From: Halanaerobium sp051746665 | GTDB taxonomy: Bacteria; Bacillota; Halanaerobiia; Halanaerobiales; Halanaerobiaceae | Direction: 5' to 3' | Assembly (NCBI GenBank): GCA_051746665.1 | Contig: JBNJFG010000008.1 | Location: forward strand, 1 to 50,579 | DNA length: 50,579 nucleotides | Part shown: positions 40,600 to 48,866 of the stretch, piece by piece | How positions within the stretch are numbered: position 1 is the first letter of the stretch | Layout: every line of letters starts with the position of its first letter | Notes under the pieces: generated by a model | Seen by the model: only the letters and a program-made list of their open reading frames with translations | What the model was told of the DNA's origin: nothing | Databases searched by the model: none | Program-made: the position numbers and the translations under genes

Positions 40600-40613
40600 A
40601 TTTATAGTGCTTG

Positions 40614-40640
40614 TTAGCACTCACTTCGGTTGAGTGCTAA
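40614..40640 (+). promoter_or_regulatory. CIRCE operator (HrcA binding site)
   Basis: TTAGCACTC (40614-40622), 9-nt spacer, GAGTGCTAA (40632-40640): a perfect match to the CIRCE consensus. HrcA bound here represses the chaperonin genes until heat or misfolded protein titrates GroE. The hrcA gene itself is not in the window. Confidence 0.97.
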
Positions 40641-40683
40641 TCATTATAAAAAGAATACAATATTAGAAGGGGGTTATTTTTAA

Positions 40684-40977
40684 ATGAGTATTAAACCACT
40701 AGATGACAGAGTTGTAGTAAAATATGTGGAAAAAGATGAAGGTGAAGAAAAAACTAAGGGAGGAATTGTTCTTCCTGACACAGCAAAGAAAGATGAAAAG
40801 CCACAGCAGGCAGAAATTATTGCTGTAGGTAGAAATATTGCTCCAGAAGGTGAAGAAGCAGAAGTAGCTGTAGGAGACACAGTAGTCTTTGATAAATATG
40901 CTGGAACAAAAGTAGAACTTGATTCTGAAGAATATATAATCCTATCAATGGATGATGTTTTAGCAGTAATTGAGTAG
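40684..40977 (+). CDS. groES: Co-chaperonin GroES
   Basis: GroES caps the GroEL ring. The 97-aa protein has IKPLDDRVVVK at the N-terminus, a mobile loop EKTKGGIVLPDTA with the hydrophobic IVL tripeptide that binds GroEL, and the family segments VGDTVVFDKYAGTKVE and YIILSMDDVLAVIE. ATG 40684 follows AAGGGGG. Heat-shock control is through the CIRCE element upstream. Confidence 0.97.
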   Translation: MSIKPLDDRVVVKYVEKDEGEEKTKGGIVLPDTAKKDEKPQQAEIIAVGRNIAPEGEEAEVAVGDTVVFDKYAGTKVELDSEEYIILSMDDVLAVIE

Positions 40978-41000
40978 ATTGTTATAAATTAGCAGCAGTT

Positions 41001-41298
41001 AATTAGCAGCTAATTTATTTTACTGTTAAATAGATTTGAATGTCAATTTTTAAATTTTTACTTACTAAAAAAAATAACTCAGTTTAACTATACAGGAGGN
41101 NNNNNNNNNNNNNNNNNNNNNNNNNNNNNNNNNNNNNNNNNNNNNNNNNNNNNNNNNNNNNNNNNNNNNNNNNNNNNNNNNNNNNNNNNNNNNNNNNNNA
41201 ATTAGCAGCTAATTTATTTTACTGTTAAATAGATTTGAATGTCAATTTTTAAATTTTTACTTACTAAAAAAAATAACTCAGTTTAACTATACAGGAGG
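41001..41298 (+). repeat. 99-bp identical direct repeats flanking a scaffold gap
   Basis: The 99 bases at 41001-41099 recur exactly at 41200-41298, on both sides of the N-run. Both copies end in ACAGGAGG, the groEL SD. Identity over the full length and an exact end at the gap indicate that the same genomic stretch was written twice by the assembly. It is probably not a biological repeat. Confidence 0.93.
41100..41199. other. Assembly gap (100 N)
   Basis: A run of exactly 100 N between groES and groEL, the standard placeholder for a gap of unknown size. Because the two flanks are the same 99 bp, the contigs probably overlap and nothing is missing. The true groES-groEL spacing is then about 199 bp shorter than shown, roughly 129 nt. 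Confidence 0.97.
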
Positions 41299-41305
41299 GA
41301 TTTAG

Positions 41306-42973
41306 ATGCCAAAAGAATTAAAATTCGGCGAAGAAGCGCGTCGTAAGTTAGAAAATGGAGTTTCTCGTTTAGCAAATGCAGTTAAAGTAACACTTGGTCC
41401 AAAAGGACGTAACGTATTATTAGAAAAAAGCTTTGGTGCTCCAACAATTACAAATGATGGAGTTAGTATTGCTAAAGAAATAGAACTTAAAGACCGTTAT
41501 GAAAATATGGGTGCACAGGCTGTAAAAGAGGTAGCTACTAAAACTAATGATGTTGCTGGTGATGGTACAACTACAGCAACTGTTTTAGCAGAATCTATTT
41601 TAAAAGAAGGATTTAAAAATGTAGCAGCTGGTGCAAATCCAATGTTAATTAAAAGAGGGATTCAAAAAGCAGTTGAAACTCTAACTGCAGAAATTGCTTC
41701 AGTGTCAAAACCTGTAGAAGGAAAAGAAGCTGTTTCTCAGATTGCTTCTATTTCTGCTGGTAATGATAATGAGATCGGTAATTTGATTGCAGAAGCTATG
41801 GAAAAAGTTGGACAAGATGGTGTAATTTCAGTTGAAGAATCAAAAAGCATGGGAACATCTTTAGATGTTGTAGAAGGTATGCAGTTTGATCGTGGATACT
41901 TGTCCCCATATATGGTAACTGATACTGACACAATGGAAGCATCATTAGAAGATCCATATATTTTAATCACAGATAAAAAAATTAGCAGTATTCAGGATAT
42001 TTTACCACTGTTAGAGCAGGTTGCTCAATCAGGAAAAAGCTTAATGATTATTTCTGAAGAAGTTGAGGGTGAAGCATTAGCTACTCTAGTAGTAAATAAA
42101 ATTCGTGGAACATTTAACTGTGTAGCTGTTAAAGCTCCTGGCTTTGGTGACCGCCGTAAAGCAATGTTAGAAGATATTGCAGTTTTAACAGGTGGTAAAT
42201 TAATTACTGAAGATCTTGGCTTAAAATTAGAAAATGCAAGTATTAATGATTTAGGTCAGGCACATAAAGTAACTATTACCAAAGATGATACAACTATAGT
42301 TGAAGGTAATGGAGATAAAGAAAAAATACAGGATAGAATTTCTCAGTTAAGAAAGCAAATTGAGACTACAAGTTCTGATTTTGACAGAGAAAAATTACAG
42401 GAGAGACTTGCTAAATTAGCTGGTGGAGTTGCAGTAATTCAAGTTGGTGCAGCAACAGAGACAGAGCTAAAAGAAAAGCAGCACAGAATTGAAGATGCTT
42501 TATCTGCTACTAGAGCAGCTGTAGAAGAAGGTCTAGTTGCTGGTGGAGGTACAACCTATCTTGAAGTTATGTCTGCTCTTGATGATCTGAATTTAGAAGG
42601 AGACGAAGAAACTGGTGTGGATATTGTCCGCAAAGCTTTAGAAGCTCCAATTAAACAGATTGCTAACAATGCAGGTCATGAAGGTTCTGTTGTAGTAGAA
42701 AGAGTTAAAGAAAAAGAAGCGGGAATTGGATTTGACGCTCTAAAAGGTGAATATGTAAATATGATTAAAGCTGGTATTATTGATCCAGCAAAAGTTACAC
42801 GTTCTGCCTTACAGAATGCGGCAAGTGCTGCTTCTATGCTCTTAACCACTGAATGCCTTGTTGCTGATAACAGTGACGATGATGATGATGGCAATGGTGG
42901 CGGAATGCCCGGTGGCATGCCCGGAGGAATGGGCGGCATGGGTGGAATGGGTGGAATGGGCGGTATGATGTAA
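41306..42973 (+). CDS. groEL: Chaperonin GroEL
   Basis: The 555-aa chaperonin folds proteins in an ATP-driven double ring. It has KLENGVSRLANAVKVTLGPKGRNV, the ATP-site VAGDGTTTATVLA, ISAGNDNEIG, VKAPGFGDRRKAMLEDIA and the second signature AAVEEGLVAGGGTTYLE. The C-terminus is an acidic stretch (DDDDDG) and the usual flexible Gly-Met tail. ATG 41306 follows AGGAGGG. It is transcribed with groES under CIRCE control and closed by a terminator. Confidence 0.98.
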   Translation: MPKELKFGEEARRKLENGVSRLANAVKVTLGPKGRNVLLEKSFGAPTITNDGVSIAKEIELKDRYENMGAQAVKEVATKTNDVAGDGTTTATVLAESILKEGFKNVAAGANPMLIKRGIQKAVETLTAEIASVSKPVEGKEAVSQIASISAGNDNEIGNLIAEAMEKVGQDGVISVEESKSMGTSLDVVEGMQFDRGYLSPYMVTDTDTMEASLEDPYILITDKKISSIQDILPLLEQVAQSGKSLMIISEEVEGEALATLVVNKIRGTFNCVAVKAPGFGDRRKAMLEDIAVLTGGKLITEDLGLKLENASINDLGQAHKVTITKDDTTIVEGNGDKEKIQDRISQLRKQIETTSSDFDREKLQERLAKLAGGVAVIQVGAATETELKEKQHRIEDALSATRAAVEEGLVAGGGTTYLEVMSALDDLNLEGDEETGVDIVRKALEAPIKQIANNAGHEGSVVVERVKEKEAGIGFDALKGEYVNMIKAGIIDPAKVTRSALQNAASAASMLLTTECLVADNSDDDDDGNGGGMPGGMPGGMGGMGGMGGMGGMM

Positions 42974-43004
42974 GCCCGATCATCCATTAATTAAATAAAC
43001 AATT

Positions 43005-43044
43005 AAGGTGTATGACTCTATCAATGAGTTATACACCTTTTTTA
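43005..43044. terminator. Terminator after groEL
   Basis: AAGGTGTATGACTC (43005-43018) pairs with GAGTTATACACCTT (43026-43039), one GU pair, 7-nt loop, then T6. An outer pair AAACAATTAA (42997-43006) and TTAATTGTTT (43042-43051) could also form, partly competing with the base of the stem. Confidence 0.92.
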
Positions 43045-43210
43045 ATTGTTTGGTTTTATTAAACTGTTAAATAAGATTTTATTGTTTTAAAAAAGGATTT
43101 TTTTGACGAATAGAGAATACATAATAATAAGAGAAAATAGAAATATAATACAAGTGGGGGGAGATAAATATACTTGTAAAAATAAAAAAGTATGTAGGGC
43201 AGGTGATTTT

Positions 43211-44020
43211 ATGAAAAAAAACTTTATAGTATATGTTTTATCAGATTCAGTTGGAGATACAGCTGAACAAGTTGCTCGGGCGGCAGCAGAACAATATAAG
43301 AATACAGATTATGAAATTAAAAAATTTCCATATGTAGAGAGTTTAAAAAAAATTGATAAAATTATGGAAAATTTAAATCCTGAGAATTCAATTTTTGTTT
43401 ATACGATGGTTAGTAAAGAAATTTCAGAATATCTTCAGAAAGCTTGTAATCAAAGAGATATACCATATATTGATATTATGGCTCCCAGTTTGGATAAATT
43501 CACTGGGTTTTTAAATCAAGAACCCATAAGAGAATCTGGGGTTATTCGAAAACTTGATGAAGATTATTTTAAAAGAGTAGAAGCGGTAGAATTTGCAGTT
43601 AAATATGATGATGGGAAAGATCCTAGAGGTATTTTAAAAGCTGATATAGTTTTAATAGGAGTTTCTCGTTCATCTAAAACTCCCTTAAGTATGTATTTAG
43701 CACATAAGAATTATAAAGTGGTTAACATTCCACTTGTTACTGGTTCTAAAGTTCCTGATCAATTATTTGAAATCCCACGAAGGAAGATAATTGGTTTAAT
43801 GATTGATCCGTCTGATCTTATTGAAATTAGACGTGAAAGAATTAAAGTATTAGGCCTTGATAATAGTGTAGATTATGTATCAATCGAAAAGATTTATGAA
43901 GAACTGGAATATGCTCAGAAAATAATGAAAAAACTTGGCTGTCCAGTAATTGATATGACTAAAAAAGCAGTTGAAGAAGCAGCAAATTTAGTCATTGATA
44001 TCATAGATGATCTTAACTAA
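43211..44020 (+). CDS. Pyruvate, phosphate dikinase regulatory protein (PDRP)
   Basis: A bifunctional ADP-dependent kinase and phosphorylase that switches PPDK off and on by modifying a threonine next to its catalytic histidine. The 269-aa protein has the N-terminal VYVLSDSVGDTAEQVARAA and the P-loop-like GVSRSSKTPLSMYLA, then KVVNIPLV and GLMIDPSDLIEIRRER. The frame is open 36 codons upstream to 43103, but ATG 43211 follows AGGTGA and matches the family start. Only 17 nt separate it from the PPDK gene, its target. Leading sequence 43045-43210 has weak promoter-like boxes only (for example TTGACG 43103, TATAAT 43144). Confidence 0.94.
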   Translation: MKKNFIVYVLSDSVGDTAEQVARAAAEQYKNTDYEIKKFPYVESLKKIDKIMENLNPENSIFVYTMVSKEISEYLQKACNQRDIPYIDIMAPSLDKFTGFLNQEPIRESGVIRKLDEDYFKRVEAVEFAVKYDDGKDPRGILKADIVLIGVSRSSKTPLSMYLAHKNYKVVNIPLVTGSKVPDQLFEIPRRKIIGLMIDPSDLIEIRRERIKVLGLDNSVDYVSIEKIYEELEYAQKIMKKLGCPVIDMTKKAVEEAANLVIDIIDDLN

Positions 44021-44037
44021 CAAAAGGAGGGGTTTTG

Positions 44038-46659
44038 TTGAAGAAATATGTTTATGCCTTTGAAGAAGGTAAAAAAGAAATGAAGTCACTGTTGGGTGGT
44101 AAGGGTGCCAATCTTGCTGAAATGAGTAAAATAGGACTACCGGTACCTCCAGGATTTACAATGACTACAGAAGCCTGTATTCACTATATTGAAATTGGTG
44201 AAAAATTAGAAGATAGCTTAAAAGAAAGCATTTTTGAACATTTAGAAGATCTAGAAGATAAAATCGGCAAAGACTTTGGTGATGTAAAGGATCCTCTTTT
44301 AGTATCGGTTAGATCTGGAGCAGTAATTTCGATGCCTGGGATGATGGATACAATTTTAAACCTGGGTCTTAATGATAAGAGTGTTGAGGGCTTAGCTAAA
44401 AAGACTTCAAATCCTCGTTTTGCTTATGACAGTTATCGCCGTTTAATTCAGATGTTTGGTAATGTTGTACTTGGAATACCAGGTTATGAATTTGATAATT
44501 ATTTAGAAAGAAAAAAAGAAAAAAAAGATTATGATAATGATACAGATTTAACAGTTGATGATCTTAAAGATATTATCAAAGACTTTAAAGCTTTAATTAA
44601 AAACAGAAAAGACATAGAGTTTCCACAAAAACCAGAAGAACAATTATTAATGGCTGTTAAAGCCGTATTTAGTTCCTGGAATAATGCAAGAGCGATTTCT
44701 TATAGAAATCACAATGATATTCCACATGATTTAGGTACTGCAGTAAATGTTCAAACTATGGTTTTTGGTAACATAGGTGATAATTCTGGTACAGGTGTTG
44801 CTTTTACTCGTAACCCTGCGACTGGAGAAAATAAAGTCTTTGGGGAATTCCTGTTAAACGCCCAGGGAGAAGATGTTGTGGCAGGGATTAGAACTCCAAA
44901 AGATATCAGTGAATTAAATAATTTGATGCCTGAAGTTTATGAGGAATTTATGGAAGTAACTGAAACTTTAGAACAGCATTATAAGGATATGCAGGATATT
45001 GAATTTACTATTCAAGAAGGAGATCTTTATTTACTGCAGACCAGAACTGGTAAAAGAACAGCTGATGCAGCAGTAAATATTGCAGTTGATATGGAAGAAG
45101 AAGGATTAATTGATAAAGAAACTGCAGTTATGAGAATAGATCCAGAAGATATTAGTCAGCTCTTGCATCCAAACTTTAAAGAAGATGAATTAGAAAAAGC
45201 AGATTTACTGGCTACTGGACTTGCAGCATCTCCTGGTGCAGCTACCGGTAAAATCTATTTTAATTCAGAAGATGCAGCTGAAGCTGCTGCTGATGGTGAG
45301 GATGTAATTCTTGTTCGTAAAGAAACATCACCTGAGGATATAGAAGGTATGGTTAAGTCCAATGGTATTTTAACCTCTCGTGGTGGTATGACATCACATG
45401 CTGCAGTTGTAGCTCGTGGTATGGGTAAGTGCTGTGTAGCAGGTGCTGGAGAGATTCAGGTTGATGAAAGTTCCAGACAGTTTTTTGTAGATGATCGAGT
45501 ATTTAATGAAGGAGACTATATTTCTCTTAATGGTAGTACAGGTGAAGTATATGCTGGCATTGTAGAAACAACTGAAGCTCATTTAACAGATAATTTCAAA
45601 AAATTGATGATCTGGTCAGATGAATATCGTGATATGGGTGTTTATACTAATGCTGACACACCAAAAGATGCTCAAGTAGCAGTTGATTTTGGAGCTGAGG
45701 GTATTGGACTTTGTCGAACAGAGCATATGTTTTTTGATAGTGAAAGAATCATGTCAGTTCGTGAAATGATTGTTGCTGACAGTAAAAAGAAACGCAAAAA
45801 AGCGCTGGAAAAATTATTCCCTTATCAAAAAGAGGATTTTAAAGGTATCTTTAAAGTTATGGAGGATAGGAATGTAACTGTAAGATTACTTGACCCACCA
45901 TTACATGAGTTCTTACCTCAAAATGAAAGAGATATTAAAAATCTAGCTGAAGAATTATCTATATCTATAGAAGAATTAAGAAGAATTATTAGTGATTTAG
46001 AAGAAATGAACCCAATGTTAGGACATCGCGGATGTCGTCTTGGTATTAGTTATCCTGAAATTTATGAAATGCAGGTAAAAGCTATAATTTCTGCAGCTAT
46101 TGAAGTAAAAGAAGAGGAAGGCTATGAAGTTAAAGCAGATATTATGATACCTCTTGTTGGTACTGATAGAGAACTAGAAATTATAAGAGAGAAAGCAGAA
46201 AAAGTTGCCGAAGAATTATTAGAAGATACAGATACAGATATTTATTATACTATTGGTACAATGATTGAGATTCCAAGGGCTGCACTTTTAGCTGATAAAA
46301 TTGCTAAACATGCTGATTTCTTCTCCTTTGGTACTAATGATTTAACCCAGATGACTTATGGATTTTCACGAGATGATGCCGGTAAATTTATAAGCCAGTA
46401 TTTAGAACAAGAAATATTTGCCAAAGATCCATTTCAGGTTCTGGATCAAGAAGGTGTAGGTAGATTAATTGAAAATACAGTTAAGCTGGGACGAGAAGAA
46501 AAACCTGGTCTTAAAATAGGAATTTGTGGAGAACATGGTGGAGAACCATCTTCTATCGAGTTTTGCCATAAGAACAATTTAAATTATGTTTCCTGTTCAC
46601 CCTATAGAGTTCCAATTGCTCGTCTAGCAGCAGCACAATCTGCAATTAAAAATAATTAA
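44038..46659 (+). CDS. ppdK: Pyruvate, phosphate dikinase
   Basis: PPDK interconverts pyruvate + ATP + Pi and PEP + AMP + PPi, used in PPi-linked glycolysis or gluconeogenesis in anaerobes. The 873-aa protein has an N-terminal ATP-grasp region (GGKGANLAEMSKIGLPVPPGFTMTTEA), the swivelling domain with GGMTSHAAVVARGMGKCCV (catalytic H454, with the regulated Thr two residues before it) and a C-terminal PEP-binding TIM barrel (GIGLCRTEHMFF, MLGHRGCRLGI, ICGEHGG). TTG 44038 is 7 nt after AGGAGG; TTG 44035 also fits. The PDRP gene directly upstream encodes its regulator. Confidence 0.97.
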   Translation: MKKYVYAFEEGKKEMKSLLGGKGANLAEMSKIGLPVPPGFTMTTEACIHYIEIGEKLEDSLKESIFEHLEDLEDKIGKDFGDVKDPLLVSVRSGAVISMPGMMDTILNLGLNDKSVEGLAKKTSNPRFAYDSYRRLIQMFGNVVLGIPGYEFDNYLERKKEKKDYDNDTDLTVDDLKDIIKDFKALIKNRKDIEFPQKPEEQLLMAVKAVFSSWNNARAISYRNHNDIPHDLGTAVNVQTMVFGNIGDNSGTGVAFTRNPATGENKVFGEFLLNAQGEDVVAGIRTPKDISELNNLMPEVYEEFMEVTETLEQHYKDMQDIEFTIQEGDLYLLQTRTGKRTADAAVNIAVDMEEEGLIDKETAVMRIDPEDISQLLHPNFKEDELEKADLLATGLAASPGAATGKIYFNSEDAAEAAADGEDVILVRKETSPEDIEGMVKSNGILTSRGGMTSHAAVVARGMGKCCVAGAGEIQVDESSRQFFVDDRVFNEGDYISLNGSTGEVYAGIVETTEAHLTDNFKKLMIWSDEYRDMGVYTNADTPKDAQVAVDFGAEGIGLCRTEHMFFDSERIMSVREMIVADSKKKRKKALEKLFPYQKEDFKGIFKVMEDRNVTVRLLDPPLHEFLPQNERDIKNLAEELSISIEELRRIISDLEEMNPMLGHRGCRLGISYPEIYEMQVKAIISAAIEVKEEEGYEVKADIMIPLVGTDRELEIIREKAEKVAEELLEDTDTDIYYTIGTMIEIPRAALLADKIAKHADFFSFGTNDLTQMTYGFSRDDAGKFISQYLEQEIFAKDPFQVLDQEGVGRLIENTVKLGREEKPGLKIGICGEHGGEPSSIEFCHKNNLNYVSCSPYRVPIARLAAAQSAIKNN

Positions 46660-46700
46660 GAAAGATACTGAATTTTCATTCAGATAGTTAATTAAAAGTT

Positions 46701-46742
46701 AACTCCCTTCTATTATTTTAGACCAATAGGAGGGAGTTTTAA
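46701..46742 (+). terminator. Probable terminator after ppdK
   Basis: AACTCCCTTCTATT (46701-46714) pairs with AATAGGAGGGAGTT (46725-46738) with one GU pair and a 10-nt loop. Only four T follow, so it is less ideal than others here. Confidence 0.7.
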
Positions 46743-46782
46743 TGTTAGAGATAAATTTTTAATTTTATTACTTGTGTAGACC

Positions 46783-46812
46783 TTGACAATTACAGTATTT
46801 ACACTGTATACT
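46783..46812 (+). promoter_or_regulatory. guaA promoter with an embedded inverted repeat
   Basis: TTGACA (46783-46788), 18 nt, TATACT (46807-46812). Between the boxes lies a perfect inverted repeat, TACAGT (46791-46796) and ACTGTA (46803-46808), positioned where a repressor would block polymerase. The leader to guaA is only about 25 nt, leaving no room for a purine riboswitch. Confidence 0.78.
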
Positions 46813-46841
46813 TTAGTAAATAAAAGCGGAAGGGGAATTAG

Positions 46842-48380
46842 ATGGATTACGATAAGATACTTATTCTTGATTTTGGAGGTCAGTATAGTCAACTGATCGC
46901 CAGAAGAGTTAGAGAATTTAATGTTTATTCTATAATTAGAGGTCATGATATTGAATTAGAAGAAATCAAAAAAATTGATCCAGCAGCTATAATTTTTTCA
47001 GGAGGCCCAGATAGTGTTACAGGACCAGGAGCTCCAGGTGTTGATCAGGGAGTTTTTGAATTGGGTATTCCTATTTTAGGTATTTGCTATGGAATGCAGT
47101 TAATGGCTCAGTTGCTTGAAGCAGGTCATGTAGAAAAAGCAGAACATGGTGAGTATGGAAAAGCAAATTTAGAATTATTTACCCAAAAAAAATTATTTAA
47201 AGAAATAGATAACCATTCACAAGTTTGGATGAGCCATGGTGATCACGTTAAAAAAGTTCCAGCAGGATTTGAAGTAATTGCAAGAACAGAATTAACTGCT
47301 GCGGCTGCAATGGCTGATTTTGAAAGAGATTTTTATGGGGTACAGTTTCACCCAGAGGTAAATCATACTATTCAGGGAAAAACAATTCTACATAATTTTT
47401 TGTTTAGGATTGCAGATGTTAAAGCAAATTGGAATATGGCTGATTATATTAATGAAGAAATTGAAAGAATCAGAAAACAGGTAGGCAAAGGAAAAGTTAT
47501 CTGTGGACTTTCTGGAGGAGTCGATTCTGCTGTTGCTTCTGCTATTGTCCATAAGGCAATAGGAGACCAATTAACCTGTATTTTTGTTGATCATGGTCTT
47601 TTGCGAAAAGGCGAAGCTGAGCAGGTTAAAAGAACCTTTGGAGAAGAATTTAATATTCCTTTAATTTATGTAGATGCTAAAAAAAGGTTTTTAGACAGAT
47701 TAGCTGGAGTTAAAGAACCAGAAGAAAAAAGAAAAATAATTGGTGATGAATTTATTCAAGTTTTCGATGAAGAAGCTGAAAGATTAGAAGATGTTCGTTA
47801 TTTAGTTCAGGGAACCATTTATTCTGATGTTATAGAAAGTGGTGGAACTGATAAAGCAGCAACAATTAAAAGCCACCATAATGTTGGTGGTCTGCCTGAA
47901 GATATGAACTTAGAACTTGTAGAGCCACTGCATTTTTTATTTAAAGATGAGGTAAGGAAAATTGGTGAAGTTCTAGGTTTACCTGAAGAAATTGTTTGGA
48001 GACAGCCGTTTCCTGGCCCAGGTTTAGCTATCAGAATTATTGGAGATGTTGACTGGGATAAATTAGAAATATTGCGAAATGCAGATGCAATTGTTCAAGA
48101 AGAAATAAAAGATGCTGGTCTTTATCGAGATATCTGGCAGTCTTTTGCAGTTCTACCTGATTTAAGAAGTGTAGGTGTTATGGGTGATGAAAGAACATAT
48201 GGATATCCAATTATTTTAAGAGCGGTAAATAGTGATGATGCAATGACTGCTGATTGGGCTCGTCTTCCATATGAAGTTATGCAGTCAATTTCTAATAGAA
48301 TTGTTAATCAGGTTAAAGAAGTTAATAGAGTTGTCTATGATATCACATCAAAACCCCCTGGAACAATAGAATGGGAGTAA
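46842..48380 (+). CDS. guaA: GMP synthase (glutamine-hydrolysing)
   Basis: Converts XMP to GMP with ATP and glutamine. The 512-aa protein has a class I amidotransferase domain (about 1-190: LDFGGQYSQLIARRVRE, GICYGMQLMAQ with nucleophile C82, FHPEVNHT) and an ATP-pyrophosphatase domain (LSGGVDSAVASAIVHK, VDHGLLRKGE). The dimerisation domain at the C-terminus has RQPFPGPGLAIRIIG and ends DITSKPPGTIEWE. ATG 46842 follows GGAAGGGG. The gene has its own promoter and is followed by the yerC-like gene 23 nt later. Confidence 0.98.
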   Translation: MDYDKILILDFGGQYSQLIARRVREFNVYSIIRGHDIELEEIKKIDPAAIIFSGGPDSVTGPGAPGVDQGVFELGIPILGICYGMQLMAQLLEAGHVEKAEHGEYGKANLELFTQKKLFKEIDNHSQVWMSHGDHVKKVPAGFEVIARTELTAAAAMADFERDFYGVQFHPEVNHTIQGKTILHNFLFRIADVKANWNMADYINEEIERIRKQVGKGKVICGLSGGVDSAVASAIVHKAIGDQLTCIFVDHGLLRKGEAEQVKRTFGEEFNIPLIYVDAKKRFLDRLAGVKEPEEKRKIIGDEFIQVFDEEAERLEDVRYLVQGTIYSDVIESGGTDKAATIKSHHNVGGLPEDMNLELVEPLHFLFKDEVRKIGEVLGLPEEIVWRQPFPGPGLAIRIIGDVDWDKLEILRNADAIVQEEIKDAGLYRDIWQSFAVLPDLRSVGVMGDERTYGYPIILRAVNSDDAMTADWARLPYEVMQSISNRIVNQVKEVNRVVYDITSKPPGTIEWE

Positions 48381-48403
48381 TTCTTAGAAATGAGGTGTAA
48401 ACT

Positions 48404-48703
48404 TTGTCCCGAAATATAAAGGATAAATTTACTGAGCAATTATTTGAAGCTATTTTGATGCTTGAAGATAAAGAAGAATGTTATAACTTTTTTCAAGATA
48501 TAGCTACTATAGGTGAAATTAAAGCTTTAGGACAGCGCCTTGAAGTAGCCAGAATGCTTAAAGAAGGTTATACATATGATCATATTGTAGATGAAACAGG
48601 AGTTAGCACTGCAACTATCAGTAGAGTTAAACGTTCCTTAGAATATGGAGAAGATGGCTATAATTTAATTTTAAGCCGTTTTAATCAAAGTAAAGAACAA
48701 TAG
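48404..48703 (+). CDS. YerC/YecD-family TrpR-related DNA-binding protein
   Basis: A 99-aa all-helical protein of the TrpR-like YerC/YecD family. The helix-turn-helix region reads IKALGQRLEVARMLKEGYTYDHIVDETGVSTATISRVKRSL (about 38-78), close to the TrpR DNA-reading part. The ligand and regulon of these small regulators are mostly unknown. The start is TTG 48404, 6 nt after GAGGTG. It is probably cotranscribed with guaA, so a link to purine control is possible but unproven. Confidence 0.88.
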   Translation: MSRNIKDKFTEQLFEAILMLEDKEECYNFFQDIATIGEIKALGQRLEVARMLKEGYTYDHIVDETGVSTATISRVKRSLEYGEDGYNLILSRFNQSKEQ

Positions 48704-48730
48704 CGCTAACGTCAGATCAATATTTGAAAT

Positions 48731-48759
48731 TTGAAATTTTTCTGACAATATGATAATAT
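48731..48759 (+). promoter_or_regulatory. Promoter for the ABC importer operon
   Basis: TTGAAA (48731-48736), 17 nt, TAATAT (48754-48759) with TG at 48751-48752 (extended -10). Start near 48766, giving a leader of about 100 nt that includes the hairpin at 48812. A TATAAT at 48791-48796 lacks a -35 partner. Confidence 0.6.
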
Positions 48760-48811
48760 CAATTGCAAGGGAAAATATGCATAAAAAATATATAATAATT
48801 TACAAACAAGA

Positions 48812-48846
48812 AAGTGTCTACTTTTATCTTAAGTAGCACTTTTTTT
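48812..48846 (+). terminator. Attenuator-like hairpin directly before the importer SD
   Basis: AAGTGTCTACTT (48812-48823) pairs with AAGTAGCACTT (48831-48841), one bulged T, followed by T7. The SD GGAGGGG (48853-48859) begins only 6 nt after the T-run, so no promoter fits between. RNA for the importer must cross this structure, which points to conditional termination, or to a leaky terminator of guaA-yerC. Confidence 0.75.
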
Positions 48847-48866
48847 CTTTTTGGAGGGGATTTAAA

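Noticed and set aside
41001..41298. Biological tandem repeat or mobile-element scar between groES and groEL
   Set aside because: Exact identity, ends coinciding with the N-run and inclusion of the groEL SD twice point to an assembly artefact.
42895..42970. Short tandem GGM-coding repeats as a possible CRISPR or satellite
   Set aside because: They encode the normal flexible tail of GroEL. No CRISPR-like spaced repeats were seen anywhere in the window.
42676..42987. Minus-strand open frame of 103 codons rich in proline opposite the groEL end
   Set aside because: It is the mirror of the groEL Gly-Met tail; no SD or promoter, and the plus-strand gene is certain.
43103..43210. 36-codon N-terminal extension of the PPDK regulatory protein
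   Set aside because: Not part of the family and without an SD; ATG 43211 with AGGTGA matches the usual start.
46813..46841. Guanine riboswitch upstream of guaA
   Set aside because: The leader is only about 25-30 nt and contains no purine-aptamer core.
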